Of a DNA stretch of 64,000 nucleotides, positions 48,318 through 56,578 are shown piece by piece. The position numbers were made by a program, and so were the translations under genes. The notes beneath the pieces were generated by a model, which saw nothing but the letters and a program-made list of their open reading frames with translations, was not told the origin of the DNA and did no database searches. Numbering within the stretch: the stretch's first letter is position 1; each line of letters opens with the position of its first letter. The DNA comes from Parasedimentitalea huanghaiensis (GTDB lineage Bacteria; Pseudomonadota; Alphaproteobacteria; Rhodobacterales; Rhodobacteraceae), in contig NZ_WQLV01000012.1 of assembly GCF_009753675.1 (NCBI RefSeq), forward strand, positions 1 through 64,000, written 5' to 3'.

Positions 48318-49154
48318 TTATCGGCAGTAAGAACCACTGCGATGGTTTGCGGTATCAAAGTGGAAATGGTCGCGGTGATACCGGTCGGCTTCGGGGCCCA
48401 ATACGGTGCCAAAGGGACCACAGGCCGCTTTCCAGGCTTTACGCAAGCGTTTGCCATATCCCTTGTCACGCCACCCTTGCAGCACGGTTACCGTCTCGCC
48501 ATTGGCCAGGGTAAAGCCAGAGATATCGATTGCCTTGCCCTTACCATGCTCCGAAATCCTAGCTCCGGGGCGGTTGTTACGGGTCCGACAGGCATAGTGG
48601 GCGGCCACGCGTAGGGTTTCGACCTTGTTTCTGCGAGGAAATGCGGGTTGCAACCCCTTGTCGACCCAACGGTTTAGCGCCTGTGCCGTTTCACAGGTCA
48701 TCACCGAAGCCTGGCTGAGTGTCACCCCCGACACCGATCGAATTCGCACAGCGTTCGAAGCGCCACACCCGTTCAATTTTGCCGGAACAGCGCCAACCTC
48801 TTCACCCTGTATATCAAGATTGCCACAGACAGCGCCCTTACGACGTTGTCGGCGTTTGAACAGGGCTTGCTCTAACACACTGTCGGGTCGCAGGCTTGGG
48901 CGCAGCGATATCTCTGGTCCCAGAGATTGCAGATCTGCTGGCCGCGCAGCCACACTCAGGATCTGTTCCGATACTGGGCGAACAACCGGGCGTAACATCC
49001 CATTCAAGGGCACATCCACGCTTAGGGCTGCCATTTGCACGCTGGCAACAGGACGGGCCTCGGGGCGGAGCGAGCTTTCGGGAGAGACCGCAAAGGCTGC
49101 GCCTCCAGCGACCAGCGCAAGTATCAGCGCAACGGATCCAGAAACTGTGCTCAT
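48318..49154 (-). CDS. extensin-like C-terminal domain protein, exported
   Basis: A 278-aa protein. The signal peptide is within the first 22 residues (SGSVALILALVAGGAAFA). A linker with repeated LRPxxRP segments follows, then the extensin-like domain from about residue 108 with ALNRWVDKGLQPAF, RISEHGKGKAIDISGF and DRYHRDHFHFD. The histidines and aspartates resemble those of D-Ala-D-Ala peptidase folds, so it may act on peptidoglycan. The four-base overlap with the prephenate dehydrogenase gene places it in that operon. Confidence 0.88.
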   Translation of the reverse strand: MSTVSGSVALILALVAGGAAFAVSPESSLRPEARPVASVQMAALSVDVPLNGMLRPVVRPVSEQILSVAARPADLQSLGPEISLRPSLRPDSVLEQALFKRRQRRKGAVCGNLDIQGEEVGAVPAKLNGCGASNAVRIRSVSGVTLSQASVMTCETAQALNRWVDKGLQPAFPRRNKVETLRVAAHYACRTRNNRPGARISEHGKGKAIDISGFTLANGETVTVLQGWRDKGYGKRLRKAWKAACGPFGTVLGPEADRYHRDHFHFDTANHRSGSYCR

Positions 49155-50095
49155 TTGTCCGTTCCTCCGGTTTGCCCCCCGGCCTGACCACGGCCAAAAT
49201 CGGGGGCGTCAGTATCTTGACCTGCCTCGATGATGCCACGGCGAATAGCGCGGGTATGGGTGAAATAGTCATGCAGATGATCACCATCACCAGTTCGTAT
49301 TGCCCGTTGCAGAGCAAACAATTCCTCGGTGAAGCGACCCAGTATTTCCAGTGTAGCCTCTTTGTTGGTCAGGAACACATCGCGCCACATGGTTGGGTCC
49401 GAAGCGGCAATCCGGGTAAAGTCACGAAAACCCGCAGCGGAATACTTGATCACTTCACTATCAGTCACCCGGCGCAGATCGTCGGCAACGCCAACCATGG
49501 TATAGGCAATCAGGTGCGGCGTATGGCTGGTCACCGCCAGCACCAGATCGTGGTGATCTGCGTCCATCTCATCAACGTTAGCCCCCATGCCCTGCCAAAG
49601 CCTACGCAGGCGATCCACTGCATCCCGGTCTGATCCTTCGACAGGGACCAACAGACACCAACGGTTGTCGAACAGTTCGGCAAAGCCGGATTCAGGTCCT
49701 GAATGCTCGGTTCCTGCCAGCGGGTGCGCGGGCACAAAGTGCACGCCTTCGGGCAGGTGCGGCAGGATAGCCTCGACCACATGGCCTTTGACTGATCCAA
49801 CATCGGACAGTGTCGCGCCCGGTTTCAGAACCGGTGCAATCTGCTGCATAACCGGAGCCATGGCACCAACCGGCACACAAAGCACCACCAGATCAGCCCC
49901 TTCGACAGCCTCAGCTGCGCTTTCACAAACCCGGTCACACAGCCCAATGCGCCGTGCGGTTTCACGGGTTTCAGCGCTGCGGGCATAGCCTGTCACCTCG
50001 CCAGCCAACCCTGAGCGTTTGATCGCCCAAAACATCGAGGAGGCAATCAATCCCAGCCCAATCAGGGCGACGCGGTCATATACTGGTTGGGTCAT
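49151..50095 (-). CDS. prephenate/arogenate dehydrogenase
   Basis: A 314-aa enzyme that oxidises prephenate (or arogenate) in tyrosine synthesis. The NAD-binding turn is [11 protein letters not shown] near residue 12. The central motifs [25 protein letters not shown] and SHTPHLIAY mark the TyrA/TyrC family. Four-base overlaps with both neighbours show tight coupling. The hisC-type aminotransferase just upstream probably supplies the transamination step as well as histidine synthesis. Confidence 0.94.
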   Translation of the reverse strand: MTQPVYDRVALIGLGLIASSMFWAIKRSGLAGEVTGYARSAETRETARRIGLCDRVCESAAEAVEGADLVVLCVPVGAMAPVMQQIAPVLKPGATLSDVGSVKGHVVEAILPHLPEGVHFVPAHPLAGTEHSGPESGFAELFDNRWCLLVPVEGSDRDAVDRLRRLWQGMGANVDEMDADHHDLVLAVTSHTPHLIAYTMVGVADDLRRVTDSEVIKYSAAGFRDFTRIAASDPTMWRDVFLTNKEATLEILGRFTEELFALQRAIRTGDGDHLHDYFTHTRAIRRGIIEAGQDTDAPDFGRGQAGGQTGGTDK

Positions 50096-51177
50096 TTAGC
50101 ACCATTCTTAAAATCTTTCACCGCCTGCGCCAATTGTCGGCAGGCGGTCTCGTCACCGATGGTGATCCGCAGAGCTTCTGGCAGGTTATACCCAGCCACC
50201 CGGCGTACGATCAGCCCTTGTTTTTGGAGATATGTATCACAGGCCTCGGCCTCACCCTGACTGCCAAACCGTGCCAAAATGAAATTGGTGCAGGAAATAT
50301 CCGACACCACGCCAACTTCGGCCAGTGCCTCAGCCAGCCAGCCTCGCCACTTAGCGTTTTCGGCCCGGCATTTGGCGACGTAATCCAGATCACAGATCGA
50401 CGCCTCGGCCGCAGCCAGCGCCGTAGATGATACGTTGAAAGGTCCGCGCACCCGGTTCAGCACATCAATAATCGCCCTAGGGCCATACCCCCAGCCAATC
50501 CGAGCGCCGCCTAAGCCATACAGCTTGGAGAACGTCCGCGTCATCACGATGTTTGAGCGCGATGTAACCAGTGCAGCGCCAGCATCAAAACCTTCGACAT
50601 ATTCTGCATAGGCACCATCCAGCACCAGCAGCACCCCATCAGGTAGGCCATCAGCCAACCTGGCCACCTCGGCCTCGCTGACCATGGTGCCGGTAGGATT
50701 ATTCGGGTTGGCAATGAACACCAGCCGGGTGCGGTCGGTACAGCCAGCCAGCAGCGCATCAACATCCGTCACCCGCTCGCGTTCTTTAACTTCAACCGGG
50801 GTTGCCCCAGCGGCCAATGCGCTGATGCGATACATCGAAAACCCGTGTTCCGTGTACAGAACCTCGTCGCCAGGTCCAGCATAACACTGGCAGAGAAAGG
50901 CAATGATTTCGTCACTGCCTGCGCCACAAATAATCTGATCCGGGTTCAGCCCATGAACCTCTCCGATCGCCTGACGCAGCGGCGCGTGATCCGAATTTGG
51001 GTATCGGTGCATCTGCGCTGCCGCAGCCTGCATTGCCTCAACCGCACGGGGGCTGGGGCCAAAAGGGTTTTCATTCGACGACAGCTTTACCACATTGCTG
51101 ACCCCGGCCACATGAGCCGCACCACTCTGATAGATGGCGATGTCCATAATACCGGGCTGCGGTGTGATCTTGTTCAT
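50092..51177 (-). CDS. hisC: histidinol-phosphate / aromatic aminotransferase
   Basis: A 361-aa class I/II PLP aminotransferase. It carries [50 protein letters not shown] and the PLP lysine in [17 protein letters not shown] near residue 218. HisC turns imidazole-acetol phosphate into histidinol phosphate; in operons with tyrA-type genes it often also works on aromatic acids. Its stop overlaps the dehydrogenase start by four bases. Confidence 0.93.
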   Translation of the reverse strand: MNKITPQPGIMDIAIYQSGAAHVAGVSNVVKLSSNENPFGPSPRAVEAMQAAAAQMHRYPNSDHAPLRQAIGEVHGLNPDQIICGAGSDEIIAFLCQCYAGPGDEVLYTEHGFSMYRISALAAGATPVEVKERERVTDVDALLAGCTDRTRLVFIANPNNPTGTMVSEAEVARLADGLPDGVLLVLDGAYAEYVEGFDAGAALVTSRSNIVMTRTFSKLYGLGGARIGWGYGPRAIIDVLNRVRGPFNVSSTALAAAEASICDLDYVAKCRAENAKWRGWLAEALAEVGVVSDISCTNFILARFGSQGEAEACDTYLQKQGLIVRRVAGYNLPEALRITIGDETACRQLAQAVKDFKNGAK

Positions 51178-51342
51178 GTATAGGGCTCCTTGTCGGCACC
51201 CTAATAGCTTCCCCAGCGGACTTGGGGAAGCCGCAACATCACAGAGCCGGTTCAGACGCGGAAATCAGCGCGCCGGTTGCAGTTTTTAAGCTTCACCTCT
51301 GCCTTTTTGTATTAGAAATTTGCCTGTCAGCTGTTCGGCAAA

Positions 51343-51477
51343 CTACCCAGCACCAGATTTCATGGTCTCAGTCGTTGCACCTGCGATGGCATTAACCTGT
51401 GCTGGCGTCATTCCTCTGGTGGCGGTCAGTTTGGCGGTGAGGTCCCCTTCGACCATGGCAAACGATGTCTGGGCCAT
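51343..51477 (-). CDS. 44-aa small protein, unknown
   Basis: A minus-strand frame below ordinary length cut-offs: MAQTSFAMVEGDLTAKL and onward to TTETMKSGAG. It has an ATG with GGAG nine bases ahead and a TAG stop. It is rich in A, T and M and alternates hydrophobic and polar residues, as an amphipathic helix would. It sits in a 389-bp gap between the convergently spaced hisC and class V genes, both on the same strand. An inverted repeat (TTTGCC / GGCAAA) directly follows the stop. No family is recognised. Confidence 0.5.
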   Translation of the reverse strand: MAQTSFAMVEGDLTAKLTATRGMTPAQVNAIAGATTETMKSGAG

Positions 51478-51566
51478 AATACAAAGCTCCAACTGTTTAA
51501 AAACAGTGTTAGCTTGGCACAGAAATTCGCAGCAGTCTCCCTATGCGCGCATCACCAACGCGTGCT

Positions 51567-52991
51567 TCATGCTACAAGTGCTTTGAACCGGGCAGTGCTT
51601 TGATCGACCGAATATTGCTCGGCCATCTCTTCTGCGTTGCGGGACAACTCATTGACAGAGTCGATAACGTACTGCGCGGTCTCGTCACTCATCAGATACG
51701 AAAAGTTCAACCGCACCCAGCCCGGTTTGCGCATTTCCTTGCCGGCCTTCAGATCATCAAACAACTCGTCCGAGGCATCTTGGTCAATCTCAAGCAGGCG
51801 ATGCGCATAGGGGCCAGCGCAGGCGCAACCACCGCGGGCCTGAATGCCGTAGATATCGCTAAGCATGCGTGTAAACAGCTGCTGATGTACCGGTGCCCCG
51901 GTTGAGCCGGTCACCAAGAAAGAGAAAATGGGCAAACGTGATGCCGTTGGATGCCCCAACAAGGTCAGATGAGGGTTATTAGCCCAGCTTTTCCGCGCCA
52001 TGTTCGTGAAATGCTCTTCTTTGGCCTCGATCTCAGCCTGACCAACAGCCTCTTTGACCAAAAACACCAGTGCTGCACGAATGTCACCGATCACATTGGG
52101 CGTGCCGGCTTCTTCGCGTGCGGCCAGATCATTGCTGTATTCGTGAGACCAGGGCGATACAAAACTAACTGTACCACCTCCGGGCCAAGACGGGCAGCGG
52201 CGACGCACGACGTCTTGGTTGACGATCAAAACACCGGAGGCACCCGGCCCACCCGGAAACTTGTGCGGTGAAACCACCACCGCGTCTTTGCGGGCCGCAC
52301 CATTGCCCCCCATATCGATTGGCAGATAGGGAGCGCCGCCCGCATAATCCCAAATCGACAAAGCCCCATGCGCGTGCAACAGCAGGCTAATCGGATCAGG
52401 GTCGGTCAAAATACCAGTCACATTTGATGCGGCTGAAAAGCTGCCTATTTTCAGATCACTGCTGGCATGCTCTTTAAGCGCCCGGTGCAAAGCATCTAGA
52501 TCAATTCCACCATCGCGCGCTTCGGGGATTTCTACCACCTTGGCTTTGCTTTCGCGCCAGGGCAAAATGTTGGAATGATGTTCATAAGGCCCCAGAAAAA
52601 CCACTGGGTCACTCGCCTCTTCAATCCCCAACAGACTGACCAAGCGGTTCAGACCGGCGGTTGCACCCGATCCGGCAAAAATTACTGTATCGTCCTGCGT
52701 TGCCCCCGTCACCCGAGCAATCTCTGCCCGAGCCTCGCGGCGCATACGGGTGACATAGGACCCGCAATACGAGGCTTCGGTGTGAGAGTTAGCATAATAG
52801 GGCAGCACCTTTTCGGCGACAAAATCCTCGACCTGGCGCAGCGCACGGCCCGACGCGACGTAGTCAGCATAGACCAAAGGAACATCCCCGTTCAGCCCCG
52901 GTATCATTACTCCGTCGCCAATCACCCCAGCCTGCAAGCTACCATCTTTAGTTGCGGTTTGGATTGATGTTTTGAAATCTGCGAGGGTCAT
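51567..52991 (-). CDS. class V aminotransferase (cysteine desulfurase-like)
   Basis: A 474-aa PLP enzyme of the SufS/NifS-type fold. Features are IFAGSGATAGLNRLV, the SIWDYAGGAPYLPID aspartate region, the PLP lysine in VVSPHKFPGGPGASG, and a cysteine loop GIQARGGCACAGPY near residue 405 that could hold persulfide. It is longer than SufS. The reaction is not certain. AGGAG sets the start at 52991; the 41-codon upstream frame is rejected. It is divergent from an Lrp regulator, which probably controls it. Confidence 0.88.
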   Translation of the reverse strand: MTLADFKTSIQTATKDGSLQAGVIGDGVMIPGLNGDVPLVYADYVASGRALRQVEDFVAEKVLPYYANSHTEASYCGSYVTRMRREARAEIARVTGATQDDTVIFAGSGATAGLNRLVSLLGIEEASDPVVFLGPYEHHSNILPWRESKAKVVEIPEARDGGIDLDALHRALKEHASSDLKIGSFSAASNVTGILTDPDPISLLLHAHGALSIWDYAGGAPYLPIDMGGNGAARKDAVVVSPHKFPGGPGASGVLIVNQDVVRRRCPSWPGGGTVSFVSPWSHEYSNDLAAREEAGTPNVIGDIRAALVFLVKEAVGQAEIEAKEEHFTNMARKSWANNPHLTLLGHPTASRLPIFSFLVTGSTGAPVHQQLFTRMLSDIYGIQARGGCACAGPYAHRLLEIDQDASDELFDDLKAGKEMRKPGWVRLNFSYLMSDETAQYVIDSVNELSRNAEEMAEQYSVDQSTARFKALVA

Positions 52992-53029
52992 TGCGCGCTC
53001 CTGTGTGCTACCCACAAAGATGAACGAAA

Positions 53030-53042
53030 TTTTCCGCGAAAA
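53030..53042. promoter_or_regulatory. possible Lrp/AsnC-type box
   Basis: TTTTC-CGC-GAAAA is a 5-bp inverted repeat in the 102-bp gap between the divergent class V aminotransferase and Lrp genes, a usual place for Lrp control of a neighbour. Confidence 0.35.
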
Positions 53043-53093
53043 CTTCACCAATTTACAAGTAGATTTGCCTAAATGTGTGTCGTATGATCTCTT

Positions 53094-53555
53094 ATGAGCA
53101 AAAATATAGATCAAATCGACAGATCCATTCTTCGCGCCCTGCAGCAGGACGCCAGCCTATCGCAACGCGATTTGGCGGAAACCGTTGGTCTGTCTCAAAA
53201 CGCCTGCTGGCGACGCCTAAAGGTGCTGAACGAACGTGGGCTTCTGATGGGGTCAACGGCGCGCGTTGATCGCAAACAATTGGGATTGGATCTGGTGGTC
53301 TTTGTGATGCTGCGCACTCGCCACCATTCGGCCGAATGGCTGCAACATTTCCGCCGCCATGTGCTGACCATCCCTGAAGTGGTCGATTTTCATCGGATTG
53401 GGGGCGATTATGATTATCAGCTAAAGGTGGTGACTGAAGATATGGCTGGGTACGACCATGTCTACCAGCGGCTGATCGACGGCATCGAACTGGACAGCGT
53501 CACCTCGTATTTTGCAATGGAGTCCATCGCAGAAGGACGCCCGCTGCCCCTATAG
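53094..53555 (+). CDS. Lrp/AsnC family transcriptional regulator
   Basis: A 153-aa regulator with an N-terminal winged helix-turn-helix (IDRSILRALQQDASLSQRDLAETVGLSQNACWRRLKVL) and a C-terminal RAM domain (VVFVMLRTRHHSAEWLQHF and FHRIGGDYDYQLKVVTEDM). Such proteins sense amino acids as octamers. It is divergent from the class V aminotransferase gene, its probable target. Start at 53094. Confidence 0.93.
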   Translation: MSKNIDQIDRSILRALQQDASLSQRDLAETVGLSQNACWRRLKVLNERGLLMGSTARVDRKQLGLDLVVFVMLRTRHHSAEWLQHFRRHVLTIPEVVDFHRIGGDYDYQLKVVTEDMAGYDHVYQRLIDGIELDSVTSYFAMESIAEGRPLPL

Positions 53556-53575
53556 GCCACGGGCGCTTTCAGTAT

Positions 53576-54148
53576 TTACCGACCAAATGCCGAGTTTGGC
53601 ATCCAAGTCACCCTGCCCCCCTTAGGGCCGCTGCGCATATGCAAGCATGAGGTCTTCATACGTTGGAAATAGAGGATCTTAACTGGGTACCACCCTGCCT
53701 TGGGAACTTCGACGTCAACAGCATAAGTTTCCTGACAGGTTTGGCGCCCATCGAATTTCCCGACAAGCTGTCCACCAATCACGGCGTGAAGACCGTCATT
53801 CGTCAAAAAATCGATGGTAAAGACACCAGGCCTATCAAATTTCACGTAGCCGCTAATGTCAGCAACCACTCGCTCGGATCGTTTTGAAGTGAGCGCTTTT
53901 TGCCCTGTGCTTGTGTCGCGATAATCCAACCCAGACAAAGGCGGACCAGCTTCGACCCGGTACTTAAGTGCGCTACGGGCCTGCGCAAGACTTTTTACAT
54001 CACTTGGGTAGGCATAGCGGACGTTAAGGCCAGCCTTCACGCCCGAAGGCTGTGGACTTGCGGGGGTTAGTTTTAGTGGTGCCGCTGACAGCACACTCCC
54101 TGCAAACATGGCTACGACCGCAATTGCAGCAGTGAAGATTCTCTTCAT
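53576..54148 (-). CDS. exported PA14-like domain protein
   Basis: A 190-aa protein with a signal peptide (MKRIFTAAIAVVAMFAGSVLSA). The mature part has the features of a small PA14-like beta domain: SGLDYRDTSTGQKA, FDRPGVFTIDFLTNDGLHAVIGGQLV and AGWYPVKILYFQ. PA14 domains bind carbohydrate. Two cysteines late in the chain may pair. GGGAG precedes the ATG. A 44-codon upstream extension has no support. It reads away from the Lrp gene in a convergent arrangement. Confidence 0.72.
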   Translation of the reverse strand: MKRIFTAAIAVVAMFAGSVLSAAPLKLTPASPQPSGVKAGLNVRYAYPSDVKSLAQARSALKYRVEAGPPLSGLDYRDTSTGQKALTSKRSERVVADISGYVKFDRPGVFTIDFLTNDGLHAVIGGQLVGKFDGRQTCQETYAVDVEVPKAGWYPVKILYFQRMKTSCLHMRSGPKGGRVTWMPNSAFGR

Positions 54149-54301
54149 ATTGCACTCCCAAAAAATTCCGGAACTATTCTCAGCCCCTGTTGTCATCAGG
54201 ATATTGTGCAAACCTCCTGTTTGACAATTAAATTCCAACAAATCCGCTGCGACAGCCACATTTGACCGACGCCCCCCCAAAAAACAGTGGACAGATACAA
54301 C

Positions 54302-54331
54302 AAAAAAGGGCCGCCAAATTGGCAGCCCTTT
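54302..54331 (-). terminator. rpsD terminator
   Basis: Minus strand AAAGGGCTGCC-AATTT-GGCGGCCCTTTTTT. A long stem with one wobble pair, ending in six T, 27 bp after the rpsD stop codon. Confidence 0.9.
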
Positions 54332-54357
54332 GATCTGAATCCAGATGGAAAGCAGAA

Positions 54358-54978
54358 TTAGTTTTTGGCGTAGAATTCCACGACCAGGTTTGGTTCCATA
54401 ACAACAGGGTAAGGAACGTCGCCCAGGTTTGGTGTGCGCACGAAAGTGGCTGTAAACTTGGAGTGGTCGGTGTCCAGATAGTCTGGAACATCACGCTCTG
54501 GCAGCTGAGTAGCTTCCAGCAGAGCAGCCATTTGCTTGGACTTCTCACGTACTTCGATCACGTCGCCTTCTTTGACACGGTACGAAGGAATGTTGACGCG
54601 CTTGCCGTTTACCAGAACATGGCCGTGGTTGACGAACTGACGTGCAGCAAAAACTGTTGCAACGAACTTGGCGCGGTAAACTACTGCGTCCAGACGGCGC
54701 TCCAGCAGACCGATCAGGTTTTCACCGGTATCGCCTTTAACACGCTCAGCTTCGCCATAGATGCGACGGAACTGCTTTTCGGTCAGGTCGCCGTAGTAGC
54801 CTTTAAGCTTCTGCTTGGCGCGCAGCTGGATACCAAAGTCCGAAATTTTGCCCTTGCGGCGCTGACCGTGCTGGCCGGGGCCATATTCACGACGGTTTAC
54901 TGGGGACTTAGGACGACCCCAGATGTTTTCGCCCATACGGCGATCAATTTTGTATTTGGCAGCTGTACGTTTAGTCAC
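54358..54978 (-). CDS. rpsD: 30S ribosomal protein S4
   Basis: S4 nucleates 16S rRNA assembly and can repress its own operon. The 206-aa chain starts [20 protein letters not shown] at a GTG (54978), the usual alphaproteobacterial start, with AGGAT ahead. The S4 RNA-binding motif is [38 protein letters not shown]. It is monocistronic, with its own promoter at 55113-55140 and a terminator downstream. A 14-codon upstream extension is not used. Confidence 0.98.
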   Translation of the reverse strand: MTKRTAAKYKIDRRMGENIWGRPKSPVNRREYGPGQHGQRRKGKISDFGIQLRAKQKLKGYYGDLTEKQFRRIYGEAERVKGDTGENLIGLLERRLDAVVYRAKFVATVFAARQFVNHGHVLVNGKRVNIPSYRVKEGDVIEVREKSKQMAALLEATQLPERDVPDYLDTDHSKFTATFVRTPNLGDVPYPVVMEPNLVVEFYAKN

Positions 54979-55112
54979 GGCTGATATCCTTCGTATAAAT
55001 CGTGGCCCGGAATGGACCACTATGAAGGGCGTTGTCCTCTTGCCCGAAATCCGAAGGTCCCGAACATGACAGGGATCCCCTTGCGGGGCCCACCAACACC
55101 AATAGAGCGGCG

Positions 55113-55140
55113 CTTATATTGGGTTGGGGCGCAGTGTCAA
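55113..55140 (-). promoter_or_regulatory. sigma-70 promoter of rpsD
   Basis: Minus strand TTGACA (55135-55140, perfect), a 16-bp spacer and TATAAG (55113-55118, five of six). It predicts a 5' leader of about 128 nt. The -35 box lies inside a 13-bp inverted repeat. Confidence 0.8.
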
Positions 55141-55184
55141 CACTGAGTCGACACTGCGCCCCCTCCTATTTACGAGGTAGGAGG
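55126..55184. repeat. two stacked inverted repeats over the rpsD promoter / 3' end of the Hint gene
   Basis: GGGGCGCAGTGTC (55126-55138) and GACACTGCGCCCC (55150-55162) form a perfect 13-bp repeat with an 11-nt gap. CCTCCTA (55162-55168) and TAGGAGG (55178-55184) form a second. CAGTGT can instead pair with ACACTG at 55140-55145, giving two exclusive folds. They may end the Hint transcript, act as an operator, or both. Confidence 0.6.
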
Positions 55185-55196
55185 TAATTGGAGAAG

Positions 55197-56258
55197 TTAT
55201 GCAGCTTCATGCGCTAGAATGGCCGCCTCTGGCGCACTTAGATTGCGGCGGGCAAAGCCGCCGTAGGACAGCGGATCACAGTCAAGCCCCGGCAATAGCT
55301 GTATCAGCCGCAACCGATCACTGTCATCCAGCGCCGACAATGCGGCATTGGCAGGATGGAAACTCTCGGTTTCGACGCCATTTGCCCAAATCACCTGATG
55401 ATCACTGAGCAAGAGATGCACATAGGTGACCTCACGCACCGCCAGATCCCTGATGATGGTCGACCCATTAATCAGGTCCCGCGCAGCCACCAGAACTTCG
55501 GACGTATTAAACAGGGACTGCACAGTTGAACCACGCACCAGCATCCGATGCTCGGGCGAAACCAAAAGCTCTTCTTCGGGGCGATCAATGCCCAGGGCTC
55601 CGGCCTTGATTCGCACCGGCCGCAGCTTGGGCATCACAAACAATCGCGCGCCAGACATTCTACGAGACCCGATCCACAGCACTTGCTGGGCACCATTGTC
55701 TCGGGTTTGAACCCACTCGCCTTCGCGCAGATTTTCTACCAAGCGTGGACCTTCAGGCGTTGCAATACGGGTGCCAGGGGTGAAGCAAATGACCCCTCCC
55801 TCAGCTGGCTGATCTGGCGCAGCAATACAGCCCATCGAATGATGCACCACCCAGAGATCAGTGTCGCGTGGAGGCAGTTCGTCAACAAACATCAGTAACG
55901 GCCGTTGATCGGGCCCCACTTCGATCAGTGTGACAGTATAGCTTTGCACACCGTTTGTGACGACAAAGCTGCTGTCCAGTAGAGGTTCATCAACCTCGAC
56001 GGCCGCCACATCCGTACGGTGCTGCACCGCCGCCCCAACCAAGCGTCGCACGGATCGTGCCGCGCGACGACGAAGATCCGCCTCACCATTCGCCATATCC
56101 AGCCGCAACAGTTCCGTTGGCCCATCGACCCGCACAGCATCCCCATGCCAAGACCATGCGGCCCCAACATCCAGTGCATCCATCGGTGCGGCCGAAAGGC
56201 CGTCAATTTCTGTTTGTGACCAGGAGATGACAAACGTGCCTTTAAAGCCCGTTTTCAT
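55197..56258 (-). CDS. Hint (Hedgehog/intein) domain protein
   Basis: A 353-aa protein. The Hint core starts at C158 in VICFTPGTRIATPEGPRLVE, with the B-block SPEHRMLV near residue 232 and VTYVHLLLSDHQVIWANGV later. Such Hint_2 proteins are frequent in roseobacters, often attached to secreted or surface proteins, and may cleave or ligate themselves. No signal peptide is seen and no repeats of RTX type. The N-terminal 155 residues are not recognised. It is transcribed toward rpsD. Confidence 0.88.
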   Translation of the reverse strand: MKTGFKGTFVISWSQTEIDGLSAAPMDALDVGAAWSWHGDAVRVDGPTELLRLDMANGEADLRRRAARSVRRLVGAAVQHRTDVAAVEVDEPLLDSSFVVTNGVQSYTVTLIEVGPDQRPLLMFVDELPPRDTDLWVVHHSMGCIAAPDQPAEGGVICFTPGTRIATPEGPRLVENLREGEWVQTRDNGAQQVLWIGSRRMSGARLFVMPKLRPVRIKAGALGIDRPEEELLVSPEHRMLVRGSTVQSLFNTSEVLVAARDLINGSTIIRDLAVREVTYVHLLLSDHQVIWANGVETESFHPANAALSALDDSDRLRLIQLLPGLDCDPLSYGGFARRNLSAPEAAILAHEAA

Positions 56259-56578
56259 TTACCTGTATGCCTGCTCTTTTATTTTTTATTAGCGATTCGT
56301 TAACACAGCTTGACGCGTCTACAAAGATCAAAGTTTAACAACCAATTGCAGTGTCTTCTTAAAACATCAGTTCCAACTGAACCGACCCCAACAGCGAGCC
56401 ATCTCCTTGGCTTCAAAACTCCCGGCCATAATGAGTTTCCCCTGAATGCTGTGCACTCGCTTTTGGCCCGTGTCCAACCAACCGATAACCCCACACTTTT
56501 TGCACAAATTTCGAGCAGCCACTGTTTATTTTGACCATCACCAAGACTAGCCTCAGGGTATTCATTGAGGAGCTTAAT
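56259..56578. other. divergent control region
   Basis: A 320-bp gap between the divergent Hint and amidohydrolase genes. It is AT-rich near the Hint start. TTGACG at about 56311 and TTGACC at about 56531 (plus strand) are unsupported -35-like boxes with no good -10 partner. No gene is seen. Confidence 0.35.
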
